From contig ML976656.1 of assembly GCA_010015655.1 (NCBI GenBank), positions 10,546 through 51,708 on the forward strand: a stretch of 41,163 nt of DNA. Direction: 5' to 3'. Every line of letters starts with the position of its first letter. Positions within the stretch are counted from its first letter, which is position 1. This stretch comes from Bimuria novae-zelandiae CBS 107.79 (Eukaryota; Ascomycota; Dothideomycetes; Pleosporales; Didymosphaeriaceae). A model generated the notes under the pieces. It was given only the letters and a program-made list of their open reading frames with translations, was not told where the DNA came from and made no database searches. The position numbers were made by a program, and so were the translations under genes. Below are positions 11,864 through 23,600 of this stretch, piece by piece.

Positions 11864-14800
11864 TTATACTAGTATAACTATAGCTTTATTATCTTCCTCT
11901 ATTGTCTCTAGATAGGTGCCGGCCTTATACGCTTGTAGCTAGATATCTAGTCGTAGTAGCGGCCCCGCTTTGTCTAGGTATGCGTTATAATACTTCTTTA
12001 CCTTATATGGTGCCCTAACAAAGCCTCGGGCGTTGTACCAGGTAGGGTTAGGATTATAGGCAGTCTAGGAGACTTTGTATTATAGACGTTCTTAGTAGAT
12101 ATAGCTATTAAGGATCTCCTTTACTTACTATTCTAGGTTGCCGTTAACCTCTATTAGCTCCTCTTCTGGCTCTATCTAACCTGGCAGTGTGTCTATGGCG
12201 GCTTTCTATAGGTAGTCTACATGGAAGACATTATGCATGTGTATATACGGCGGAAGCTTAACTTAGTAAGAGTGTCCTTTTATAGTAATAATTAGGTAGG
12301 GCCCGTATATCTGCTAGTTAAGTTTCTAACTAGGCTAGTTAGTTGTAAAGCCTCTTAGCGTGATATAGACTTAATCGCCTACTTTAAAATCTAGCTTACG
12401 TTACTTCTTATTTACTTAACGTGCTTATTGCTCCTAGACATAAATAATTTCTCTTTAAGCTATCTCTATAGCCCGCTTTATAGCGTTATATTAAACCTTT
12501 ACGTAGTTCTGCGCTTCCTCTCGGGACATCTACTCATGGGCTATGGGCGAGGTCTTTATCCGCTCTTCCTAGTTCTAGTAGTGTGTAGGCTAATGTCCGA
12601 ACTCGATCTCGTACGGCGAGAGGCCTGTAGTCTTATAAGGCAGTATAGCCTGGGCCCAGTCTATATAGGGTAGTAGGTTAGACTAGTTATCCTAGTGGTA
12701 GTTAATAAATGGGCGAAGGCGCTGGTTAAGGTACTAGTTTATAATTTCTGTATTGCTATTAGTCTAAGGATAATAAGCTATTAAGAGCTTTTACTTAACG
12801 CCTATAAGTCGGCATAGCTCGTTTATAAATACTAAGATAAACTACGGGCCTCGATTAGAGATAATAGACTTGGGTGGGCCGTACACGCGCTAGATATAGC
12901 GATAGTATATATCTATAGCCTGTTCCGCCGTGGTTATCTTGTGGCAGGGTAGTAAGAAGCAGCGCTTACTTAGGCGGTTAACTATAATAAAGGCGTTATC
13001 GTACCCTTTCTTATTAGGTGGGAATAACTTAAAGTCTATTAAAACGTCCTACCATGCTTGCTCTAGTATTAATAATAGCTTAAGTAGTCCTAGGGTGCGA
13101 TCGCGGGGCGTATAACTCTATTAATAAGCCTTATAGGTGGCGATATAGGTGTCCACATCCTTCGCTAGATTTGGCTAATAGTACTAATCTCTAAGTAGCT
13201 TCGCTGTCTTCCTTTTTCCTGGGTAAGTAGTAAGCTACGTAGTATGGGCGGCTTGAATTAAGTAGGTGCGTAGGAAGTTAACTGCTAAGATAACTAGCCA
13301 ATCTTTATGCAAGAGTAGATCTTAATTATTTAGTTTCTACAGTCCTTAGTTATTAGATAGAGCTTTTTCCCGCAGCTTTTGTAGGCTATCGTAATTCTAG
13401 TTTACCTTAATTACCTAATTAATAAGGGCATGAGGATCCTCTGTAAAGGGAGAGGCTAGAAAGGTGTCTATTATAGTAATCTTAAGCTCCTGGCCCTGTA
13501 ATCCTTAAGTGGCTAAGTTAGCGAGTTAGGTTATGGCTTCTTGCACTATATTAACGTCTAGCTACTTAGCCTATAAGAAGACCCTTATATAAGCTACCTT
13601 ATCCTTCTTCTTTTAAGTCTATAGTTTCTCCTGCTTGCGTAATAGCGCGTTAGCCACTACGTTAGTAGTGCCTAGTTAGTAGGTAAGCTTTAGGTTAAAA
13701 TTAGCCACTATTATAGCCTAGCGTATCTATTAAGGAGTGAGCTCGCGCTTAGTAGAGAAGTACTCTAGCGCTTAATAGTTAGTAATAGTGCTAAAGGGCT
13801 TAGTCGTCTGTAGACTAATAAGCTAAAATCTCTATTCTTTAAGACTATAGATTACGGCTAGCATCTCTTTATCGTGTATATTATAGTTTATCTGCGGGTT
13901 GCTTATTGTCTTGGAATAAAAGGCTATAGGTCGCCAGAGTCCGTCGTTCTGTAGCTAAGAGAGTACGCTAGTAACAACACCATCGCTCGCGTCTATTTCC
14001 ATACGTGTAACGCGATAGGGAGAGTAGTAAGCAAGTACGTTATCTAATAGCATAAGGTCTTTAACTTACTAAAAGGCTGTAAGCTCTTACTCTCTAAAGG
14101 TATGCCAGGCGCCCTTCTTAAGGAGCTTTATAAGCGGTCTAATAATGCGTCTATAGTCCTTAAGAAAGGTTTGGTAGAAGTTATAGAAGCCTAAAAATAA
14201 CTATATACTTTTAACTAATATAGGTATAGGCTAGTCCTACATAGCAGCGATCTTCTCTAGGTCCTTCTAAATGCCTTAAGTGCTAATAATAAGGCTAAGA
14301 AACTTTGTCCTAGTTACTATAAACTTGCTCTTCTTAATGTCTGCTTGTAAACCAGCGTTGCGGAGTTATTTAAGCACCTACGCAACATGCTCCTTATGGT
14401 ATAGTAGATCCTCTAAGTAGATAAGGATATTATCTAGATATGCTGTGCAAAAGTCGTTAAGTAGGCTATGTAGTACCCTATTAATATATCGCTAAAAGGT
14501 AGTAGGTCTATTATAGAGACTAAATAGGAGCACACGATACTTATAGTTACTATAGTGTATACGAAACGTGGTTAGGTCCTCTGCTTTCTTGTCTAGTCGA
14601 ATGCGATAAAAGGCCTGCCGTACGTCTAGCTTAGTAAATATCTTAGCACGGGCGAGCCTCGTAAGGGTCTCTTAAATAAGTAGGATAGGATAGACATCTT
14701 TTTTTATAATAGCGTTAAGCTTGCGATAGTTAATATAAAATTGCTACCCCCCTCTAGGCTTTTTAGTAAATAGTACTAGTAAGGCGTAGGGCGCGTTGCT

Positions 14801-15924
14801 ATAAGTAATAACACCGCGTTAGAGGTAGTTATTTAGGTAATCCTTAACAAGCTGTAACTGCTCTAGAGACATGCTATATAGTGGGCTTAATGTTAGTGTA
14901 TTATCCGCGGTTAGCTTAATGTTATAATTAACGCCGTCGTGGTGTAGAGGCAGTACGTTAGAGTCCTTCTTTAAGAAGTAAGCTAGGGTAGCGCCTATAT
15001 AGCCTAGGAATAGTAACTTCTTTATAAGAAGCTGGCGGAGTTCTTTATCCAGATCTAGCGGGTTTATCTGGCCTAGCTCTTCCTTACGGTCTTAGATTAG
15101 CTTCTCTACTTTGTAAATACTAATATAGCTAATAACTGTCTCTTTCTAACGCACATTAATTATAAATACTATAGCTCTTATAATATTAATCTTAAGGCCT
15201 GCCTTAGCGAGGTCCTCGCGGGAGACAGGTTTAGGGCGAGTTGGCTACTACTCTTATAATGGCAGCGCTTGGTAGCGGAGCTGCTCCTTTATTTTTGCTA
15301 GGTTCTTTTAGTAGGTACAACGCTAAGGGGATTGCTGCGATAAGTAGTAGATATGCCGTATAATAGCCACGTCTATAAGCTTATTACGTTAGTTAGCATC
15401 TACCTAATGCTTAGAATTAATTCCTATAGCTGTGCCCCGCGTTGGGATAATAATATCTTGTTTATAGTTAATTTGTGTTATGTCTGGCCACTTAAGTATC
15501 TATTACCTATAGTTAATCCAGACGTTAGCTTCCTCGAGAAGCTTGCGGCCGACTATAAGGTCGTGGCGGCCAGTGTCGCAGGGTATAAAGTGAGTAGTAA
15601 GGCGGTAACTATTTAGTACTAGGTTAGCCTAGAAGTGCTTATTCACCTGCCCGTTTAGTTAGCTATTATATCTAGCCAGGGGAATAGCTTCTATGCTTTT
15701 AATAGATACCTTAAGTCCCTTCTTAATTATATAAAGGTGTTTAAGGTAGACTAGGACGTAGCTACCTGCGCCTGTGTTAATAAGAGCCTTTAATCTAATC
15801 GCTAGCCTGTTTATTAAGATGCGGTAGGGCAGAGTGAAAGCACTTTTGCTAAATAAGAGGTCTCGTATGCTAGTAGCTCCTATAGGATTCTCTAGAAAGG
15901 AGACTTCCCCTAGAGTAATACTTT
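11864..15924 (-). pseudogene. gypsy pol (protease, RT, RNase H, integrase, chromodomain)
   Basis: The catalytic polyprotein of the gypsy element is in one frame throughout. The protease motif reads NTGAG near 15778, where DTGA is expected. Reverse transcriptase shows TTFRIHYSNYKYRVLLF around 14565 and YLDN at about 14440-14429 in place of YLDD, a lost catalytic aspartate. RNase H keeps DASDG near 13990 and KEMLAVIYSL near 13860. Integrase shows the zinc region around 13270-13110 and IDF near 13036; the second aspartate reads N in SIISNRGP, and the glutamate in TNSNTE near 12750 is kept. A chromodomain-like tail follows, with EILNSYIY and PTWYNARGFVRAPY around 12120-12000, as in chromoviruses. 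Stops are scattered TAG/TAA. If the TAA at 11866-11864 was a CAA, the frame ran to about 11808. Entry into pol is by a -1 frameshift signal at 15928. Confidence 0.9.
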
Positions 15925-15928
15925 TCCC
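15890..15928 (-). promoter_or_regulatory. -1 programmed ribosomal frameshift signal (gag-pol)
   Basis: On the minus strand the heptamer G GGA AAA sits in the gag frame (15928-15922). It is followed by a 6-base spacer, then a stem-loop whose outer arms CTCTAG (15915-15910) and CTAGAG (15895-15890) enclose GGGGA/TCTCC pairing. Slipping back one base moves from the gag frame (containing the zinc knuckle) into the pol frame (SITLGEVSFLENP leading to the protease). Gag meets a TAG three codons later. The frames of gag and pol were checked by codon position. Confidence 0.75.
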
Positions 15929-17300
15929 GATTCCTCGTTAGAAGAGAGGAAGCCTTTATCCTTAGCCTTATAGTATACCTCTTCATTAGCTTGCGGTGCT
16001 AAATCGCTAGCCTCTAACGCTTTCTAATTAACAGGGCTATTTAGGTAGTCTTAAGTAATGTGTCCTAACTTTTTATAATAGTAGTAGGTAAGCTAGCTAC
16101 TTAGAGCTGTGGTAGCGGCGCGCGTTAGCTATATATAAGTAAGGGGCTACGCTAGTATTAAAGCGTACTCGCGAGACCTAGCGGCTAAGGTAGGAGTAGC
16201 CTTCTTTCAAGATTCTCGTTTGGCGCGCGCTATAACCCAAGAGTCTATAATTACTACCTCTCGTGCGAGGTCGCGGGCGATATTAATAAACTTAGAGTAA
16301 TTATCCTTAAGGCAATAAATATTATAGCCTATATCTATATAGAGTCGATTTATAAGCTTCTCGTGGAACTCTTTAACCTATTAGTTGGCAGGTAGCTTAC
16401 GCTGTGTTATAAGGCGGAAGAAGTCTGCTTAGAAGCTAGTAAACTTAGCTACAGAGCGGAGGCGTAATTAAATAAATGCCTAACAGGCCTTCTTCTCCTT
16501 ATATAGGTTGCCAAAAGCTTGCTTTATTATATCTATTATAAATTTGCTATTAATGCGTTTGCCACTGTCTTATAGAGCTCCAATTAAAGTTATAAGTTAG
16601 TTACAGGCGGGATCCTCTATGCGTGTAGTTATATATACTACGATACGCTCTTAGGTATTCTCTAAAGTCTTTCCTATAAACTAATCGTGGTTGGACCAAA
16701 GTTTATTCTTTATATAGGCCCTCTAGTGCTTAAAGGTCGTAGTTGTCTTGCCGTCTAAGAGCAGTAGAGGGTCTGGGAACTTAACTAAGCGCTGGCTTAC
16801 GCCTAAAGAGCGTGTATATAGACAAGTAATAGGCTTAAACGGTAATAAGCGTAAAAAACATAAGTTATTAGGCTCACTAGGCTTAGAGCTTGGCGGGTCG
16901 TTAGCGGAGGGAACGCTCTAGCTTAGGGTCTAAGGAAGAATTTAGAATTTAGTTATATAAGATTAAGTTACTAGTGTATTAGGGGTAGAGCCTGTTATGG
17001 CCTGTTTAGCAAGTTAGGCTTCTAACTTGTCTATCTTTTACTACACTTAAATAAGGGCTCTATGCAGCCCTTTGCCTTTAGCCAAGGTATTAACAGCGAT
17101 CTGGTGGTACATATGTAGTTATTATCGCTCCACACCACGAAGAAGTAGCTGGCCAACCAGCTCTATAGTAATCTTTACTAGTTCCTGCCTAAAATGCTTA
17201 ATCACAGCCTCTAGCGTCGCAGTAATCAGGTTATTACCAGTAAACGTGAGTAGCTAGGGAGGTTACAAGAGGTCCTTATTAATACCTTGCTAAATACAAG
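15914..17300 (-). pseudogene. gypsy gag
   Basis: This is the structural capsid protein of the gypsy element. Its frame is offset from pol by one base. Recognisable stretches are KFPDPLLLLDGKTTTFKH near 16760, then a region with NKLW, FIGKTLENT and KQAFGNLYKEKKAC, which matches the usual gag layout. Near the C-terminus a CCHC zinc knuckle is visible as YYYYKKLGHIT around 16085-16045, with cysteines turned into tyrosines by RIP-type changes. The N-terminal start is not resolved; codons upstream of about 17300 are uncertain. The remaining 600 bp up to the 5' LTR look like leader sequence. Confidence 0.8.
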
Positions 17301-17903
17301 CAAGTTTTAAGGAAGTGTCTTAATCGTGGTTTTCCTTAGTAATAGAGCCGTAGCTCTGGATTTCGTGTTCTTAGTAAATAAAGGGCTTGGATAGGTTGTA
17401 CGCGCTGCCCAGCATCTCCTTTTCTAAGACTAACGCTATAAATAGGTGTTTTAGTGCTATTTTATTAATACTATAGGTAGAGTAGCTAGTTATTAGTTCT
17501 CTAGTAGGGAGAAGGCGAGCAGGTAGTGCTTAGGATAGTTAGTAGGGATAGGTTCTTCTCTTATAAAGGCTAGGGCTCTTATAGCCCTCTTTACGTAAGC
17601 AGTAGGTTGCCTATATAGTACGTTTATTAAGTAAAGGGCGGTAGGCTAATTAGCTCTCTTAGCTAGCTACGGCGTGCTATTTTTAAACTACGTCCTTTAA
17701 CTCCCTTTAAGCGGTACGTTACTTAGTAGTATTAGGACCTCTCGTTGCGGGTAATTATACTTTATAATAAACTAACAGCTTAGTATAGTCGTGTAATAGA
17801 TTCTCTAAGGTAATTATTATTAAGTCGTGCGCGCAGGTAGATTAAGCGGTTTAACCTAATATTTTATTACTATCTCTAGCTAAGTGAAGAGATCTTAGTG
17901 TAA

Positions 17904-18172
17904 TATAAAGACAGGTACGGGCTCCTGTATTAAGAGAGTAGATAAGGTAGGTTAGCTCTATTTTAGCTACACTAAGATAAGGAGACTATAGGTACACAGG
18001 CCTGCGGTGCTTTTATGCGCTACCGCTCGGCACGGAATATCTATCTATCTAAGATAGCTACACTGGGTGCGTGGGTAGCTACGCCCAGGCGTAAGGTAGC
18101 TACACCCAGGCGTAAGGCAGTCGCGCCTCTTACGCGAGGTTATGTGTCCTATCGGTATGCCAGGCTATTATA
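17904..18172 (-). repeat. gypsy 5' LTR
   Basis: 269 bp, the same length as its partner at 11531-11799. It starts TATAAAGACAGG, ends GGCTATTATA, and is followed by the target duplication ATTAC. Confidence 0.9.
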
Positions 18173-19661
18173 ATTACTGGGTGCTGTCCCTATTACTCTT
18201 ATATACGCTATTACTATTTATATCGTCTCTTATAAATGCATCTAATAATTCCAACGCTTACTATACTACTATAAACTAAGTAACCTTAATAATAGCTAAT
18301 AAAATAGGCGGATACTATTTGGCGCCCTTCTACCTATTCTTCTTTACTCCTAATATAACTAATGCACACACCAACGGGCTATCGTACTTTTTACGGGTAA
18401 TAAACTAGCTTAATAATGTAATATAAAACGCTAAACACGTTTTCTTAATACTTAATAACGCTTTACGCTTACCTATAATTCTACCCTCCTTTACCTTCTG
18501 CTTAGCCTCCTCTATCTCCCTTACCGCACTATCTACGTTGTTTATTATTACCTTATCTACACTACTATCTCTATCTCCTATTTCTTTTATTTCTTTCTCC
18601 TCTTCCTTCTCTTCCTCCTCTACTACTCCTCTTACTACCTTTACTAACGCCTCCCACGCCTTGCGCTACTACTAGGTAAACTAATACGTAGGGCTCTTTT
18701 ACGCGTGCGCTTACTACGTTCGCTAAAAAAATATTAATATCTACTTTTATGGCTAGGCATAGTTACTAACCGCCTTCTTATTTATATATAACTATAACGG
18801 CGTAAACCGCGTCTAGTACTTCTTTATCTAAATCGCTTTTAATCGCACGAATATCCCCGTGCAATAGATAACGAACGCCTAGCTAAATTACGCTAACCTA
18901 TCTATAGCCTCCTATATAGTGGCCGCCACGGGCTCCTTTTTAGCTTTAGGCTCTTTTACGCTTACTAATAATTTAGGCTACTTTATACTTACTAAATATA
19001 GTATCTACCTAGTTTACTTTAGCTATAAGTTTACCTCGTCTCGCGCGCCGTCCTAGATTATCGTTTTAGCCCGCTTTTACACGTTGGCCTATGCCTTATC
19101 CATGTTCCTACTAACGCTTGCCCACCCGGCCTCGCCGTCTATAGGTTCGGGGATAGGTTCGGGTTAGTAGACCTTAAAATACTATAAACTAGCGCCCTAG
19201 GCCAATAATCGTTGGCAATAGACGCGCCTCTAACCCTAATTACTACGTAACTATATACTTTACTTCTTTAATTAACGTGGATAGTTACCTTTACCTACTA
19301 GTAACTAACTATAAACATCGCGCTAATGGTTCTTTATAATACGGAAACTTTAAATAATCTAATAACACTAGCCTGAGGCTAATTGGCACATTAATCCATC
19401 TATGTATACTAATAACTGGCTAATAGGTTTAATGCTCTAACTAGGCACCTCTAGCTTGCTAGTATACTAGAGTAAACCGGCCTAGCTACTAAGCTTATTT
19501 ACTACTAACTACGCTCGCGTGCGCCCAACACCCTAATAAATTCGCTATAAATAGTTACTTATCTGGCTAGACTAAACCCCGTACCTGCACTCTTTGCATA
19601 TTGCTAATAAATACTTAGGTAAATATTTAAAATACTCGCTTGCAATGCTACTCTTTACTAT

Positions 19662-20108
19662 AATAGTAGGCTCGACGCTACTATAGGTAGGTTCTAATAA
19701 TAGGTCCCTATTACACTATATAGCCTTTTTAACGCGTGGAATTCTTCGCGACTTAACGCGTCTTTACTTATACTATGTATTAGTCTCTATTTTAGAGCTG
19801 CCTCCGGTATCTAATCGCCGCCTTATTATGTTTACCCTAACCCTAACGCGCAATCCTAACGCCTATAACTATATATTATTTAGTGCTATAAATTGGCTAG
19901 GACGTGTAACTTAGTATACTAAATCTATTACTAAAATTTTGGGTTAATTAGACTACAGGAACCTATCGACATGTGGGGTTAATTATCTTTAATATACAGG
20001 CTACGTTCTTAAATATACATAGAAGAATTGGCCTAGCGCGGATATTCTATCCCTAATAAAACCAGGGTCCTATTAATATGTAGGGCTACATGTTTATGCA
20101 GCCCTAGG
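19662..20108. other. right-hand tail of unit C (type 1 end)
   Basis: The same organisation as the tail of unit A: CCCTAACCCTAACG tract (19834-19860), shared AATTGGCCTAGCGCGGATAT block, hairpin GGGCTACATG...ATGCAGCCC (20083-20104), then TAGGTTAGGG. No gene is seen. Confidence 0.7.
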
Positions 20109-21793
20109 TTAGGGTTAGCTAACTATATATATAACGAAATTGCCTTTTTCTTCTACACTATTACCTCTATCCGCTGCTAGAATAGCAACACTAGCTATAT
20201 ATAATATACTACTAACTCGCCTACCTCGCGCGGTAAATACTAGTAGATAATCTTAACGTCGCTACTAATAGTATACCCTTTATAGTATCTTATTATAAAC
20301 ACCACTTTGCTGTCCTTAATAAATATATTATAGTGGCCCCCTTTAACTATGTTGCTGTGCTAAATACTTATAATCTTAGGTCTTTTGGCTGGCTATCTAC
20401 CTATAATATGCATTAACGCAATTAACTTCTCCCTAAATATAATTACCTAGTCTATATACTACCTAACCTCTTACGGGTTAACGCTCGAACGGGTGCCTAG
20501 CTTTATAAACTAGTCCCTAATTTAGGCGTCCTAACTAACCCGCTTATATAATTATTACTTCCTATCCACGGGCATGCAAGTGCGCTAGTCTTTTAAAAAA
20601 TTCTACCCTAATTACTTATTAGTTAGATTATCGCGTAAACTCTCCCACGGGATGCTAGGGATAGGCTTAGCGAATAGGCCATTACTAAATAATAAATCCT
20701 TTATTAATAACTACTAACTCTCCTTCCTTAACCCGTGCACCATGCTACGGAACTAGGCCATAGTAAACTATAGCTCCTTATATAATAACTCGTCCTACCC
20801 TATCCACTCTATATAGTTGCGTAACGTCGTGTTGTAATAGATCTTTAGCCCGTACGTCCGTAAATCTAATATTTACTACATGGGGCTGTGGCTACTGCGT
20901 ACTATAAACCTGTCTATTATCTACTAGACCTGCTATAAATACCCTTTTGGCCGGCCCTATTACTAGGTACTGTCCCCATTACTCTCGTACACGCTATTAC
21001 TATTTATGTCGTCTCTTATAAATATATCTAATAATTCTAACGCCTGCTGCACTACTATAAACTAGGTAACCTTAATAATAGCTAATAAAATAGGCGGGTA
21101 CTATTCGGCGCCCTTCTACCTATTCTTCTTTACCCCTAATATAACTAATGCACACACTAACGGGCTATTATACTCTTTATAGGTAATAGACTAGCTTAAT
21201 AATGCAATATAAAACGCTAAACATAATTTCTTAATACTTAATAACGCTTTACGCTTGCCTATAATTCTACCCTCCTTTACCTCCTACTTAGCCTCTATTT
21301 CCCCCACCGCACTGTCTACGTTATCTATTATTACCTTATCTACCTCTTTATCTCCTATCTCTTCTATCTCTTCCTCCTCTTTCGCCTCTGCTACTCCTCC
21401 TATCGCCTTTACTAAAGCCTCCCACGTCTCGCGCTATTACTAGGTAAACTAGTACGTAGGGCTCTTCTACGCGTGCGCTTACTACGTTTACTAAAAAAAT
21501 ATTAATATCTACTTCTATAACCAGGCATGGTTGCCAACTATCTTCTTGTCTATATATAGCTATAATAGCGTAAACCGCGTCTAGTACTTCTTTATCTAGA
21601 TTACTTTTAATCGCACGAATATCCCCGTGCAGTGAATAACAAACGCCTGGCTAAACTACGCTAACCTATTTATAGCCTCCTACATGGCGGTTGCCATAGA
21701 CTCCTCTTTAGCTTTAGGCTCTTCTACGCTCGCCAATAATTTAGGCTACTCTATACCTACTAAATATAGTATTTACCTAGTCTACTCTAACTA

Positions 21794-21840
21794 ACGTGTC
21801 CGTGCACCTAATGCACGGATTTAGCCAATGTACGCTAAAC
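21794..21840. repeat. left terminal inverted repeat of the pogo-type element
   Basis: 47 bp pairing with 24772-24818; 45 of 47 positions match. Confidence 0.93.
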
Positions 21841-22684
21841 TCTATAAACGCTTTATTAGAAATAAGGCTATAGAACCACCCATAAATAATATTATTATAA
21901 GATTTTCTACTAGAATAGTAAATCGATAGCTGCGATTCATTTGCACTATTTAAATCTATTTAAAAGCTTAACGTCGCGGCCGCTCCGTGTGGATTTGGTT
22001 AGGGTAGTAGATGCGCCCTTTAAGGCCTCCCCAACATCCATAGCATTAATAACACGTTTCTAACGCTTTCTACTCTATGGAGATGGCTGAGAAGCTTTTC
22101 TCTTACTCCTTTGGGATAGTTATAGAGCCTTTTTAGCGTTATCGGTAGACTTCTGGGTAGTGCGCTAAGCTACCTTTTTAGCTTTCTCTTTCTCCTTTGC
22201 CTTCTTCGCTGCCTCTCTCACTGCACGCTTTTCTTGCTGGATTTTCTCCTTATATAGCTTAGCTACCTTCTTTAGCTCTACTATTTCTGCTTTTTAAAGC
22301 TACTACTGCTTATCCTCTTACTCCTTAATTAATTAACGATAACGTGCCTCCCTTACTTTCCTTAGTAACCATAAGATAGCCCCACCATGATACTCTTAGC
22401 GCTGTTAAAGGTCTAGAGCTTTACTCTTCTTATTACGCTTCTTCTTAATAGATAGCGCCTGCCTAAGCCTATCGTTATTATGCTTAAGCAGCTCATTTTT
22501 AACAGATAGGTAGTAGAGTAATTAACAAAGCTTCTGTGTATCCTTATTACTTTAATTACTTACTATAGAGCGTATAAGCCTATTTATCTTTCTCTAGTCA
22601 TGATTGCTAAGCCCTAATGAGGAGCTATTGCCTGATTCTTAATCCTGGGTGAACCTATTAAGGATAGGGTTAGGATTAGGTGGC

Positions 22685-23600
22685 TTAGTTAGTTGGTTGG
22701 TTGGTATTTATTTTTTGTCTAGTTAATAGGGATTAAGTCCACTATCTCGCCTCCTAAAGGGCATATACGACGTGCTAAGCTATAGAATTATAGTACTAAT
22801 ATACTACCTTAGAAAGCATTTCTTGCCTGCGCGGGTATTGCTACTATTTTAAGCTATAGCTCCCCTTCCCGTTGGGGAGACTAAGCAGTGTATGTACATT
22901 AGGGTAAATTTCTTGTGTGTGTTTAGAGGTAGTTTAGTGCTGTAAGAAGAAAGAAAAGGAAAGAGTAAATAGGCATAGAGAGCCAGTACTCTATTAAATT
23001 AGAGCCGTGGCTCTGCGCAAGGAGAGTCTTTATACTAGGCTTAGTAATACCTGTGTCAAAGGAGATAGGTGTAGTAGGAAGGCAGAGCCAGGCCTGTCCT
23101 TCTTCTTTATCCCCAAGAGTCGTATGATATAAGGCCAGGCTGGCTACCTTATTTGCGTGTTATGTTAGGTTAGGGACGCTAATAGTAAGTCTTTAGAGAG
23201 CTGCGGGCAGCTCTCGTCGTTATAGGTGTTAAGAGCCAGTACTCTATTAAATTATGCCATGGCTCTTCGCATGGAGAGCCTTTATATTTAGGCCTAGCAG
23301 GTGCCTATATCTTGTAAGAGCAAGGAGTGTCACGACTGTCTCCTTGTCTTAGCTATGGTTATGGCCTTTAACCAAACGTGAAAATCTAAGCGGCGCACAG
23401 GCCATTTTAAAAAGATTTTAGCTTACTAGAAAGCTAAAAGAGAAAATAGGGTAGCGCGCCTGCCACAACGCCTGCAGCTAAAAGAGGACGCTGGAAAACA
23501 GATTTACGAAGGTATTTAAGTCGTGTTTTAACAAAAAATTAATGGATATTAACCTTTCGGTGACCTGAAAAAGTTAATGTTCGGGTAAGGATCAGGTGGC
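22685..23600. mobile_element. unclassified 916-bp insertion inside the transposase
   Basis: Near-identical 18-bp direct repeats, GGGTTAGGATTAGGTGGC (22667-22684) and GGGTAAGGATCAGGTGGC (23583-23600), bracket the segment. On the coding strand both encode PP-D/N-P, and removal of 916 bp restores the transposase frame. Read on the minus strand it ends in an (ACCA)n-like tail next to the target repeat (22685-22710 region), as target-primed (LINE/SINE-type) insertions often do. No protein is recognisable in it. At its other end is a strong inverted repeat ATTAAC...GTTAAT (about 23549-23577). The class is undecided. Confidence 0.65.
22979..23280. repeat. two copies of a palindrome-bearing ~55-bp repeat
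   Basis: The motif AGAGCCAGTACTCTATTAAA occurs at about 22979 and 23231. Each copy is followed by a palindromic core (AGAGCCGTGGCTCT in the first, GCCATGGC in the second) and GAGAG-CTTTATA. The copies are 250 bp apart, in direct orientation, inside the unclassified insertion. Confidence 0.7.

Larger units (their letters stand above)
11531..18172 (-). mobile_element. Ty3/gypsy LTR retrotransposon (chromovirus), RIP-inactivated
   Basis: Full-length element of 6,642 bp, transcribed on the minus strand. It has two 269-bp LTRs and the target duplication ATTAC. The LTR ends read TA...TA where TG...CA is expected, as RIP would cause. A polypurine tract AGAGGGGGGTAA (minus strand, 11811-11800) abuts the 3' LTR. 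Gene order along the minus strand is gag, protease, reverse transcriptase, RNase H, integrase, chromodomain, which is the Ty3/gypsy order. I could not recognise a primer-binding site next to the 5' LTR (just left of 17904). Confidence 0.92.
9358..19661 (-). pseudogene. TLH helicase, copy C (3'-truncated, split by a gypsy element)
   Basis: This copy corresponds to copy A from about 2130 to the start codon, so it keeps the N-terminus, the central region and the first helicase lobe, with the P-loop GAGKS near 10100. It stops within motif V and lacks motif VI and the C-terminal zinc motif. The coding strand is minus. A 6.6-kb Ty3/gypsy element (11531-18172) interrupts it, with the 5-bp duplication ATTAC at 11526-11530 and 18173-18177. 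The start at 19661 is inferred by alignment and reads ATA. Many TAG/TAA stops replace Trp and Gln. Tail and acidic-segment sequences place it with copy A (type 1). Confidence 0.85.
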
